Of a DNA stretch of 9,267 bases, positions 1 through 6,479 are shown piece by piece. The stretch spans positions 1 through 9,267 of the forward strand of contig CBDUCN010000214.1 in the NCBI GenBank assembly GCA_965365655.1. The letters are read 5' to 3'. The DNA comes from JBFHNV01 sp965365655. Its GTDB lineage: Bacteria; Pseudomonadota; Gammaproteobacteria; HK1. Under the pieces are notes generated by a model, which made no database searches, was not told the origin of the DNA, and worked only from the letters and a program-made list of their open reading frames with translations. Position 1 is the stretch's first letter. Every line of letters begins with the position of its first letter. Made by a program: the position numbers and the translations under genes.

Positions 1-256
1 GCTGCACGTCGCGCGCGGTGAAGCGCGCGATGCGCGCCGGGTCGAAGCCGGCGAACGCGCGGCGGTAGCCCTCGCGCTTCTTCAGGATCGTGTACCAGGA
101 CAGTCCGGCCTGCGCGCCTTCCAGCAGCAGGCACTCGAACAGCGCGCCCGGATCGCGCTCGGGCACGCCCCATTCGGCGTCGTGGTACGCGACGTACAGC
201 GGGTCGTCGTTGACCCAGCCGCAGCGCCGGGGCTGCGGCAAGGTTGGGCAGGTCAC
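1..256 (-). CDS. tag: DNA-3-methyladenine glycosylase I (Tag), N-terminal part, cut by window edge
   Basis: This is the first 85 codons of a base-excision repair enzyme that removes 3-methyladenine from alkylated DNA in the cytoplasm. The translation carries the Tag N-terminal signature: RCGWVNDDPLYVAYHDAEWG at about residues 11-30, then LFECLLLEGAQAGLSW, then TILKKREGYRRAFAGFD. The Cys of RCGW and the His of YHD correspond to two of the four zinc ligands known in E. coli Tag. The other two lie in the missing C-terminal half. I chose the GTG at 256; a TTG at 241 is possible and would give a start closer to the E. coli one, which begins just before RCGW. The gene is divergent from the aminotransferase gene at 381. 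A TACGAT -10-like hexamer (minus strand, 286-291) precedes it, but I see no good -35. The identity is secure; the exact start is not. Confidence 0.93.
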   Translation of the reverse strand, partial: MTCPTLPQPRRCGWVNDDPLYVAYHDAEWGVPERDPGALFECLLLEGAQAGLSWYTILKKREGYRRAFAGFDPARIARFTARDVQ

Positions 257-380
257 GGCCGCGGCTCCCGGGCGAGGGTGCGTGCATCGTAGTCGACGGC
301 CCGGCTGAACTCACGGCAGGGCGGCGCCGCCGGCCCGCGAGCCGCTATCCTGGCCCCATTCCCCGCCCCGCGAGGCCGCG

Positions 381-1517
381 ATGCCGATCCCCAGCCAGCG
401 CCACCTGTTCGACATCCCCGAGGACGTCGCGTACCTCAACTGCGCGTACATGTCGCCGCTGATGCACGACGTCGTCGCGGCCGGGCAGGACGGGGTCGCG
501 CGCAAGGCGCGGCCGTGGACGATCGCGCCGCGCGACTTCTTCACCGGGTCCGCCGAAGCGCGGCGGCTGTTCGCGGCGATCGTCGGCGGCGCGCCGGAGT
601 GCGTCGCGATCGTGCCGGCGGCCAGCTACGGCATCGCGGTGGCGGCGGCCAACGTGCCGCTGTCGCGCGGACAGCACGTGCTCGTGCTCGCGGACCAGTT
701 CCCGTCCAACGTGTACCCGTGGCGCGAGGCGGCGAACGCGGCCGGCGCCGACGTGATCACGGTGCGCGACGGCAACGCGCCGCTGTCCGACCGGCTGCTC
801 GAGCAGATCGGCGCGCGCACCGCGGTGGTCGCGGCGCCGCACTGCCGCTGGACCGACGGCACGCTGATCGACCTCGAGGCGGTGGGCGCGCGCTGCCGTG
901 ACGTCGGCGCGGCGCTGGTGCTGGACCTGACACAGTCGGCCGGCGCGCTGCCGGTCGACGTCGCGCGGGTGGACCCGGACTTCCTCGTGGCCGCGTCCTA
1001 CAAGTGGCTGCTGGGGCCGTACACGCTGGGCTTCCTGCACGTGGCCGAGCGCTGGCACGGCGGGCGGCCGCTGGAGCACAACTGGATCGCGCGCGCCGGC
1101 AGCGAGGACTTCGCGCGGCTGGTGGACTACCAGGACGGATTCCAGCCGGGCGCGCAGCGCTTCGACATGGGCGAGCGCTCATGCTTCCACCTGATGCCGA
1201 TGGCGGTGGCCGCGATGCGTCGGCTGCTGGAGTGGGGCGTGGCCGGCATCGCGGAGACCCTGGCCGCGAGGAACCGGGACATCGCCGCGCAGGCCGCGGC
1301 GCTCGGGCTCCGCTCGCCGCCCGAGGCGGAGCGCGCGGGCCACTTCCTGGGCCTGCGCTTTCCCGGCGGGGTGCCCGGCGGGCTGCCGGAGACGCTGGCC
1401 GCGCGCAACGTGCACGTCAGCGTGCGAGGCGACTCGGTGCGCGTGACGCCGCACCTCTACAACGACGACCGCGACGTCGCCCGGCTGCTCGACGCGCTGC
1501 AGGCCGTGCGGCGCTGA
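381..1517 (+). CDS. PLP-dependent class V aminotransferase-fold enzyme, substrate unknown
   Basis: This 378-residue cytoplasmic protein has the normal length for the class V aminotransferase/cysteine desulfurase/isopenicillin-N-epimerase superfamily. Visible landmarks are the N-terminal YLNCAYMSPL segment, a PAASYG phosphate-binding stretch (79-84), the LDLTQSAGALPVDV cofactor motif (Asp182, Gln185) and the Schiff-base lysine Lys208 in AASYKWLLGPY. It ends in a C-terminal small domain (RVTPHLYNDDRDVARLLDAL). Gln replaces the His that stacks on PLP in IscS-type desulfurases, and I do not see a desulfurase-like catalytic Cys loop, so cysteine desulfurase activity is unlikely. It could be an aminotransferase, epimerase or kynureninase-like lyase; the sequence does not decide. 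The ATG at 381 has GAGG at 372-375 (5-nt spacing). A lone -10-like TATCCT lies at 346-351 without a clear -35. It appears monocistronic, with no neighbouring gene suggesting a pathway. Confidence 0.9.
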   Translation: MPIPSQRHLFDIPEDVAYLNCAYMSPLMHDVVAAGQDGVARKARPWTIAPRDFFTGSAEARRLFAAIVGGAPECVAIVPAASYGIAVAAANVPLSRGQHVLVLADQFPSNVYPWREAANAAGADVITVRDGNAPLSDRLLEQIGARTAVVAAPHCRWTDGTLIDLEAVGARCRDVGAALVLDLTQSAGALPVDVARVDPDFLVAASYKWLLGPYTLGFLHVAERWHGGRPLEHNWIARAGSEDFARLVDYQDGFQPGAQRFDMGERSCFHLMPMAVAAMRRLLEWGVAGIAETLAARNRDIAAQAAALGLRSPPEAERAGHFLGLRFPGGVPGGLPETLAARNVHVSVRGDSVRVTPHLYNDDRDVARLLDALQAVRR

Positions 1518-1528
1518 CGGCGGCGCGC

Positions 1529-1545
1529 GGCCCCGTCCCGGGGCC
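1529..1545 (+). terminator. GC hairpin 12 nt after the aminotransferase stop, possible terminator
   Basis: A perfect 7-bp inverted repeat (GGCCCCG, loop TCC, CGGGGCC) lies just downstream of the stop at 1517. There is no T-run after it, so it is not a classic intrinsic terminator. It may stabilise the 3' end or assist termination. Confidence 0.35.
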
Positions 1546-1679
1546 CCGCCGACACGCCGCGTTCCCGCCCGCGCCGGCCCCGCCCGCCGCGATCGGCGCG
1601 CCGCCGGCGCACCGCCGCCGGCGTCCGGCTCCGCCGCCGCCTCACGATCGGCGCGAAACGCCCGCGAGCACCCTTGGTT
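1546..1679. other. C-rich noncoding stretch between aminotransferase and FHA genes
   Basis: This stretch is dominated by GCC/CCG-type runs and has no convincing gene on either strand. An 11-base direct repeat (CGATCGGCGCG) occurs at 1590-1600 and 1645-1655. Reading frames that cross it give low-complexity Pro/Arg/Ala translations. From about 1670 the composition shifts towards AT. Confidence 0.5.
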
Positions 1680-1695
1680 TGCGAAGCAGTTCGCA
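1680..1695. promoter_or_regulatory. 16-bp palindrome upstream of the FHA promoter, possible operator
   Basis: TGCGAA, a 4-nt centre (GCAG), then TTCGCA form a perfect 6+6 inverted repeat. It lies 20 bp upstream of the P1 -35 hexamer of the FHA gene, a plausible position for an activator or repressor. No regulator family is recognisable from the site alone. Confidence 0.3.
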
Positions 1696-1715
1696 TTCTG
1701 GCGGCCCGGGAATGC

Positions 1716-1744
1716 TTGCCAGTCAAGAAGATGGGGACTACTAT
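1716..1744 (+). promoter_or_regulatory. Candidate sigma70 promoter P1 for the FHA gene
   Basis: TTGCCA (1716-1721, five of six to consensus) is followed by a 17-bp spacer and TACTAT (1739-1744, four of six). Transcription would start near 1751, giving a leader of roughly 48 nt. The region is clearly AT-richer than the flanking DNA. Confidence 0.5.
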
Positions 1745-1746
1745 TT

Positions 1747-1775
1747 CAGACATCGGTTCACGTATTGTCTATAAC
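1747..1775 (+). promoter_or_regulatory. Candidate sigma70 promoter P2 for the FHA gene
   Basis: CAGACA (1747-1752, four of six) with a 17-bp spacer and TATAAC (1770-1775, five of six) forms a second promoter directly downstream of P1. The predicted start near 1782 would leave a leader of about 17 nt. The leader carries a small GTTTT/AAAAC inverted repeat (1781-1796) and no Shine-Dalgarno sequence. Confidence 0.45.
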
Positions 1776-1798
1776 TTACTGTTTTAGAAACAAAACTT

Positions 1799-2812
1799 AT
1801 GAACACGACACTTCTCAAGCATCCCCTTTCGAGCACCGTCGACAGCGTGCCGCCGCGGCGCAGGACGGCACCGCGCGGCTCCCAACCGCTGCCCCGCCCG
1901 CTGGCGTGGCTGCGCGACCGGGTCGCGAGTCTGAAGCGCCAGCGCACGCCCGCGCTGCAGCTCGAGTTCGCGGACCGCTTCGTGTGCTTCTGCGGTCTGG
2001 AGGAGTTCGAGTTCTCGCTGCGCAGCCGCACCGAGTTCCCGGCGGCCCGGGTCAGGGACCTGATCAAGCTGGACCCGTCGGAGCTCGAGCGCACGGCCAC
2101 GACGATCCGCGGCATCGAGCGGCGCTTCTCCAGCGTCCTCGCCCGCTCGGTGCGCGAGCCGGGCCTGATCGGCGAGTTCATCCGCGAGCTGGACCTCAAG
2201 ACCGTGTCCCAGGACCACGACTGGCGCGAGATCATGGAGAGCCTGGTGCGCCTGAGCCCCGAGTTCGACGCGTACAAGCGGGTCGCACTGGTGAAGTACA
2301 TGCAATACCTCCGCGCGCGGCAGAGCATCATGCGCAGCGTGTTCGTGGAGAAGACGCTGGACGACCAGGACGCCTGCCTGCATGCCACGCGCGCCCACGA
2401 GGACGCGACGGTGCTGGCTGGCGGCGACACCGCGATCTTCGACGTGAGCCCGATCGCGCGCCACCCGCGCGAGGACGACGAGTTCACGAGCCTGCCGAAG
2501 GGCGAGAGCATCCGCATCGACCTCACCGGCGTGCGCGACATGGAGCTGCTGCTCGCCGGCAACCGGATGCGCCTGTACACCGGGCGCGACTGGTACCTGA
2601 CCGACGAGGGCAGCCACACCTACCCGCTGGACACGGGCAAGAACCTGGTGGGCCGCCACTCCACCTGCGACGTGATCGTGGACTCCGCGTGCCGCTCCGT
2701 GTCGCGCCACCACCTCATCATCGAGCCCACCGGGGACGGCGCGGTGGTACTCACCGACCTGTCCTCCCACGGCACGGAGATCCCGGCGGCGCTGCTGCGC
2801 AGCACTCACTGA
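1799..2812 (+). CDS. FHA-domain protein with an uncharacterised N-terminal region
   Basis: This 337-residue protein has no signal peptide or membrane segment, so it is probably cytoplasmic. Residues about 256-332 form a forkhead-associated (phosphothreonine-binding) domain. Its hallmarks are GRHST (285-289, Arg286), VSRHH (301-305, with Ser302, Arg303 and His305) and LTDLSSHGT (318-326). His324 stands where Asn is common in the SSNGT turn. Residues 1-50 are basic and Pro-rich. Residues about 51-190 look helical and charged and match no family I recognise. A linker (about 190-235) holds several Thr residues, including T204 and T211, that could be phosphorylated, but that is speculation. The ATG at 1799 is the first start after the two candidate promoters and lacks a Shine-Dalgarno sequence. 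No kinase, phosphatase or secretion-system gene is visible nearby, so the partner is unknown. Confidence 0.9.
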   Translation: MNTTLLKHPLSSTVDSVPPRRRTAPRGSQPLPRPLAWLRDRVASLKRQRTPALQLEFADRFVCFCGLEEFEFSLRSRTEFPAARVRDLIKLDPSELERTATTIRGIERRFSSVLARSVREPGLIGEFIRELDLKTVSQDHDWREIMESLVRLSPEFDAYKRVALVKYMQYLRARQSIMRSVFVEKTLDDQDACLHATRAHEDATVLAGGDTAIFDVSPIARHPREDDEFTSLPKGESIRIDLTGVRDMELLLAGNRMRLYTGRDWYLTDEGSHTYPLDTGKNLVGRHSTCDVIVDSACRSVSRHHLIIEPTGDGAVVLTDLSSHGTEIPAALLRSTH

Positions 2813-2848
2813 GCTGCGCCCGGGATCGGCTGTACGGACGCCGGCTGC

Positions 2849-2874
2849 GGCCACCCCCGCCCGGGGGGGTGGCC
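2849..2874 (+). terminator. Strong GC hairpin between the FHA and lipoprotein genes
   Basis: GGCCACCCCC (2849-2858), a 6-nt loop and GGGGGTGGCC (2865-2874) form a perfect 10-bp stem, 36 nt after the FHA stop. No T-run follows. It could be a GC-type terminator or an mRNA processing/stability element separating the two genes. Confidence 0.45.
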
Positions 2875-2927
2875 GGATCGGCGCCGCGCGCGGATACTTC
2901 CGCGCACATCCGCTCCGGTCCCGGAAC

Positions 2928-3791
2928 GTGCGCAACCGTCATCGACTTCCCGGCGCGGCCGCCCTCGCGGGCCTGGCCGCCCTCGCGCTCACCGCGTGCA
3001 GCATGCCGCGCCTCGCCTACCAGCAGGCGGACTGGCTGGTGCTGCGCGAGATGGACAGCTACCTGGACCTGCGCGACGAGCAGCGCGAGCGCGCCGCCGG
3101 CGTGCTCGAGGTGCACCTGGAGCGCCACCGCCGGGAGCATCTTCCCGGTTTCGCGCAGACCTTCTCCGAGATCGCCCGGCGCACGCGGCACGGCCTCGGC
3201 GACGAGGACGCGCACTGGATCATCGAGCGCAGCCAGGCGCTGCTGACGGCGTCGGCCGAGGAGCTGCTGCCGCATCTCGCGGCCGTGCTCGCGGACCTGG
3301 ACGCGGCGCAGCAGGCGCATCTGCGCGAGCGCCTCGCGGAGCGCAACCGCGACTACCGCGAGGATCACGCGCTGGACGCGCCGCGCGACGAGCGCCTGGA
3401 GTCGGCGGTCGCGCGCAGCGTGGACCGCATCGAGTTCTGGACCGGGCCGCTGTCCGAGGAGCAGGTCGCGCTGGTGCGCGAGATCCGAAGCGCGATGCCC
3501 GACACCGCCGCCGAGTGGCTGGCCTACACCGAGGCGCAGCAGCAGCGGCTGCTCGGGCTCATCGCGGCGCGCGCGCCGGCATCCGAGATCGAGGCGTTCC
3601 TGCGCTCGTGGATGTTGCGCTTCGAGAACATGCCGCCGGTGCTCGCGGCGCTTCGCGAGTGGCGCTACGCGGGCCTGCGGGCGCTGATGGTGCGCGTGGT
3701 CGCGAGCCTGGACAGCATGCAGCGCGAGCACCTGCTGGACCGCCTCGAGGACTTCGCGGAGGACGCGACGGAGCTGGCGACTTCGACCTGA
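2928..3791 (+). CDS. DUF6279-like lipoprotein
   Basis: This 287-residue protein begins with a lipoprotein signal: a basic n-region (MRNRHR), an Ala/Leu-rich core and the lipobox LTAC with acylated Cys24. Ser at +2 predicts sorting to the outer membrane. The mature part starts with PRLAYQQADWLVLREMDSYL and is highly helical and rich in Arg/Glu. This pattern (Tyr/Trp after the Cys, then 'YLDLRDEQ', 'HR..HLPGF') fits the DUF6279 lipoproteins of gammaproteobacteria, whose function is unknown. The start is a GTG at 2928. It is chosen because it places the signal peptide correctly, although only a weak GGAA lies just before it. The gene runs convergently into the cystathionine gamma-lyase gene, with 21 nt between them. 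The family assignment is from remembered sequence pattern; the lipoprotein nature is directly visible. Confidence 0.85.
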   Translation: MRNRHRLPGAAALAGLAALALTACSMPRLAYQQADWLVLREMDSYLDLRDEQRERAAGVLEVHLERHRREHLPGFAQTFSEIARRTRHGLGDEDAHWIIERSQALLTASAEELLPHLAAVLADLDAAQQAHLRERLAERNRDYREDHALDAPRDERLESAVARSVDRIEFWTGPLSEEQVALVREIRSAMPDTAAEWLAYTEAQQQRLLGLIAARAPASEIEAFLRSWMLRFENMPPVLAALREWRYAGLRALMVRVVASLDSMQREHLLDRLEDFAEDATELATST

Positions 3792-3806
3792 CGCCGCAGC
3801 GCGGCG
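3792..3806. terminator. Hairpin at the convergent gene junction, possible bidirectional terminator
   Basis: CGCCGC, loop AGC, GCGGCG form a 6-bp perfect stem. It fills most of the 21-nt gap between the stop codons of the lipoprotein gene (plus) and the gamma-lyase gene (minus). There is no T-run on either side, so its termination strength is uncertain. Confidence 0.35.
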
Positions 3807-3812
3807 GCGCCG

Positions 3813-4976
3813 TCACGCGAGGGCGTGGCCCAGCTCGTGGATCAGATCGTCCACGTCTTCCACACCCACCGACAGGCGCACCAGGGAGTCGTCGATGCCG
3901 AGCTGCGCACGCACCTCGGCGGGCAGCGACGCGTGGGTCATGATGGCCGGGTGCTCGATCAGGCTCTCCACGCCGCCCAGGCTCTCGGCGAGCGAGAACA
4001 GCTCGCAGCGCTCGAGGAAGCGCCGCGACTCGTCCAGCCCGCCCTCCAGGATCGCGGTGACCATGCCGCCGCCGCCGTTCATCTGCCGCACCGCGAGCGC
4101 GTGCTGGGGGTGGCTCGCGAGCCCCGGGTAGATCACCCGGCGCACCTTCGGGTGCGCCTCGAGGTACTCGGCGACCGCCAGCGCGCTCTCGCAGTGGCGC
4201 TGCATGCGCAGCGCCAGCGTCTTCAGGCCCCGCAGCGCGAGGAACGAGTCGAACGGCGACAGGATGCCGCCCACCGAGTTCTGCAGGAAGCCGAGCTGCT
4301 CCTCGCGCGCCGCATCGGGTGCCGTGACCACGACGCCGGCCACCACGTCCGAGTGCCCGTTCAGGTACTTCGTCACCGAGTGCAGCGCGAGGTCGAAGCC
4401 GAGCTCGAGCGGGCGCTGCACCCACGGCGACGCGAAGGTGTTGTCGCACACGCTCACGAGGCCGCGCGCCTTCGCGAACGCGGCGATGGCCTCGAGGTCC
4501 GCGAGCTTGAGAAGCGGGTTGGTGGGGCTCTCCACCCACACCATGCGCGTGCGCGGCGTGACGGCCTCCTCGAGCGCGCCGGTGCGCGACAGGTCCACGA
4601 AGCTGAAGTCCAGCCCCGCGGAGCGCCGGCGCACACGATCGAACAGGCGGTAGCTGCCGCCGTAGAGGTCGTCCATCGCGACCACGTGGTCGCCCGCGTC
4701 CAGCAGCTCGAGCACCGTGGCCGCCGCCGCCATGCCGGACGCGAACGCGTAGCCGCGCGCGCCGCTCTCGAGATCCGCCATGCAGTCCTCGAACGCGCGC
4801 CGGGTGGGGTTCGCGGTGCGCGAGTAGTCGAAGCCCTTGTGCACACCGGGGCTCTCCTGCACGTAGGTGGAGCTCGCGTAGATCGGCGTCATGATCGCGC
4901 CGGTGGCGGGATCGGGCTGCTGTCCGGCGTGGATGGCGCGGGTCGCGAACCCCTGTCGGTTGCTGCGTGCGGTCAT
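3813..4976 (-). CDS. Cystathionine gamma-lyase/gamma-synthase family PLP enzyme
   Basis: This 387-residue member of the Cys/Met metabolism PLP family has full length. Key motifs are YSRTANPTR (51-59), the FASGMAA loop (79-85), DDLYGGSYR (102-110), ESPTNPLL (149-156), CDNTFASP (177-184), Lys203 that holds PLP in HSVTKYLNGHSDVVAG, and SLGGVESLIEHPAIMTHA (332-349). The overall sequence resembles mammalian cystathionine gamma-lyase closely. It lies 41 nt downstream of a cystathionine beta-synthase gene in the same orientation, the pair known from Pseudomonas. I therefore infer gamma-lyase (cystathionine to cysteine, ammonia and 2-oxobutyrate) rather than the biosynthetic gamma-synthase. Sequence alone does not separate the two activities safely. 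The ATG at 4976 starts the conserved N-terminus (ATRAIHAGQQPDP at 11-23). The frame stays open far upstream, but that stretch lies out of frame inside the beta-synthase gene. Confidence 0.93.
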   Translation of the reverse strand: MTARSNRQGFATRAIHAGQQPDPATGAIMTPIYASSTYVQESPGVHKGFDYSRTANPTRRAFEDCMADLESGARGYAFASGMAAAATVLELLDAGDHVVAMDDLYGGSYRLFDRVRRRSAGLDFSFVDLSRTGALEEAVTPRTRMVWVESPTNPLLKLADLEAIAAFAKARGLVSVCDNTFASPWVQRPLELGFDLALHSVTKYLNGHSDVVAGVVVTAPDAAREEQLGFLQNSVGGILSPFDSFLALRGLKTLALRMQRHCESALAVAEYLEAHPKVRRVIYPGLASHPQHALAVRQMNGGGGMVTAILEGGLDESRRFLERCELFSLAESLGGVESLIEHPAIMTHASLPAEVRAQLGIDDSLVRLSVGVEDVDDLIHELGHALA

Positions 4977-5017
4977 GGTCGTGTCCGGTGAGGCGGCGGT
5001 GGGTCCGTGCGCGGTTC

Positions 5018-6406
5018 TCAGGGCATGCGCCGGCGCAGGTAGTTCAGCAGGTCCATGCGCGTGATGAGGCCGAGGAAGCCCTCGTCGCCGACCACGATCG
5101 CGACCATGCCGCGGTCGAAGATCGGGATCAGGGACGCGGGCGGCGCCGACGGCTCGACCGTCTGCAGCTTGCGCGACATCGCGCCGGACACCGGCCCCCG
5201 GAACGCGTCCTCGTTGCCGAACACGCGCAGCAGCACGTCCTCCTCGTCGAGGATGCCGACTATCGCGTCGCCGTCCAGCACCGGGAGCTGCGACACGTCG
5301 TAGAGCTTCATGCGCGACCATGCGGCCATCAGCGAGTCGTCGGGCGCCGCGGTGACCACCGCGTGGTCGCGGTGGCGACGCGCGATCACGTCGCGCAGAT
5401 CGCCGTAGAGCTCGCGCTCGATGAAGCCCTGGTCGATCATCCAGTAGTCGTTGTAGCACTTCGACAGGTACTTGTTTCCGCTGTCGCACACGAAGGTCGC
5501 GACGCGCTTGGGCGCTGTCTGCTCGCGGCAGTAGCGCAGCGCAGCCGTGATCAGCGTGCCCGACGACGTGCCGGCGAAGATCCCCTCGCGCTCCAGCAGC
5601 TCGCGGCAGGTGTGGAACGCGTCGGCGTCGGACACCGTGTACGCGGTGTGCACCCGGGAGAAGTCGCTCACCGGCGGGATGAAGTCCTCGCCGATGCCCT
5701 CCACCAGCCACGAGCCGACGTCCTCGGAGACCTTGCCCGTGCGCACGTACTCGGCGAGCACCGAGCCTTCCGGGTCGGCCAGCACCATCTCGAGGTCGGG
5801 CGCGACGCCGGCGAAGTAGCGCGCGAGGCCGGTGATCGTGCCGCCGGAGCCGACGCCGCACACCATCGCGTCCAGGTCGTGCTCCATCTGCGCCCAGATC
5901 TCGGGGCCGGTGCCGGTCTCGTGGGCGTCGGGGTTCGCGGGGTTCGCGAACTGGTTCACGTACACCGCGCCGTCGATGTCGGCCGCCATGCGCTCGGCCT
6001 TGTCCTGGTAGTACTCCGGGTGGCCCTTGCCGACGTCGGACCGGGTGAGCACGACCTCCGCGCCCATCGCCTTCAGGTGGAAGATCTTCTCCTGGCTCAT
6101 CTTGTCGGGAATGACGATGATGAGCCGGTAGCCCTTCTGCGCCGCGACCAGCGCGAGGCCGAGGCCGGTGTTGCCGGCGGTGGCCTCGATCAGCGTACCT
6201 CCGGGCTTCAGCCGCCCGTCGCGCTCGGCGGCCTCGATCATCGACACCCCGATGCGGTCCTTGATCGACCCGCCCGGGTTCAGCGACTCCATCTTCAGGA
6301 ACAGCCGGCACGGGCCCGTGTCCAGCTTCGTGACCTCCACCATCGGCGTGTTGCCGATGATGTCCAGGATGTTGCCGGCGGCGGGGCCTACGGTTTGCTC
6401 GGGCAT
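5018..6406 (-). CDS. cbs: Cystathionine beta-synthase with C-terminal CBS domain pair
   Basis: This 462-residue PLP enzyme condenses homocysteine with serine to cystathionine, the first step of reverse transsulfuration. The catalytic core (about 10-330) shows NPGGSIKDR with the PLP lysine Lys49, EATAGNTG (74-81), the phosphate-binding GVGSGGTITG (184-193), VEGIGEDFIPP (235-245) and FAGTSSGT (277-284). A C-terminal pair of CBS (Bateman) domains follows at about 345-395 and 405-460, ending in GLITRMDLLNYLRRR. These typically bind adenosyl ligands. The N-terminal haem-binding extension of vertebrate enzymes is absent. I chose the ATG at 6406 because GGAG (6413-6416) lies 6 nt before it. The ATG at 6412, in the same frame, directly abuts that GGAG and would leave no spacing. 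The gene lies between the dehydrogenase (73 nt upstream) and the gamma-lyase (41 nt downstream), and is probably cotranscribed at least with the latter. Confidence 0.95.
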   Translation of the reverse strand: MPEQTVGPAAGNILDIIGNTPMVEVTKLDTGPCRLFLKMESLNPGGSIKDRIGVSMIEAAERDGRLKPGGTLIEATAGNTGLGLALVAAQKGYRLIIVIPDKMSQEKIFHLKAMGAEVVLTRSDVGKGHPEYYQDKAERMAADIDGAVYVNQFANPANPDAHETGTGPEIWAQMEHDLDAMVCGVGSGGTITGLARYFAGVAPDLEMVLADPEGSVLAEYVRTGKVSEDVGSWLVEGIGEDFIPPVSDFSRVHTAYTVSDADAFHTCRELLEREGIFAGTSSGTLITAALRYCREQTAPKRVATFVCDSGNKYLSKCYNDYWMIDQGFIERELYGDLRDVIARRHRDHAVVTAAPDDSLMAAWSRMKLYDVSQLPVLDGDAIVGILDEEDVLLRVFGNEDAFRGPVSGAMSRKLQTVEPSAPPASLIPIFDRGMVAIVVGDEGFLGLITRMDLLNYLRRRMP

Positions 6407-6424
6407 GGCCATCTCCGCTTACAG

Positions 6425-6465
6425 GAACGCACGGCGTTCGCCGCCCGCGGCCGACGCCCGCGGGC
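6425..6465 (-). promoter_or_regulatory. Two adjacent hairpins in the leader of the beta-synthase gene
   Basis: The dehydrogenase-beta-synthase gap holds two perfect inverted repeats: GCCCGCGG/CCGCGGGC (6443-6450 with 6458-6465, 7-nt loop) and GAACGC/GCGTTC (6425-6430 with 6434-6439, 3-nt loop). Neither is followed by a T-run. They could tune readthrough or mRNA stability between the two genes, and match no riboswitch I know. Confidence 0.35.
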
Positions 6466-6479
6466 AGCCCGTGAGTCGT

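Noticed and set aside
286..291. TACGAT as a full promoter for tag
   Set aside because: The -10-like hexamer is acceptable, but no -35-like hexamer lies at 15-18 bp, so I did not list it as a promoter.
1784..2935. 383-codon minus-strand frame opposite the FHA gene
   Set aside because: Low-complexity antisense shadow; the plus strand has an unmistakable FHA domain.
1765..3246. 493-codon plus-strand frame spanning FHA and lipoprotein genes
   Set aside because: It is Pro/Arg/Ala-rich, crosses a gene boundary and hairpin, and overlaps two well-supported genes in another frame.
3813..6311. Single 832-codon minus-strand frame running through both transsulfuration genes
   Set aside because: Only the last 387 codons encode a real family (gamma-lyase). 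The upstream part is an out-of-frame reading of the beta-synthase gene, rich in Arg/Ala/Gly, and frames stay open by chance in such GC-rich DNA.
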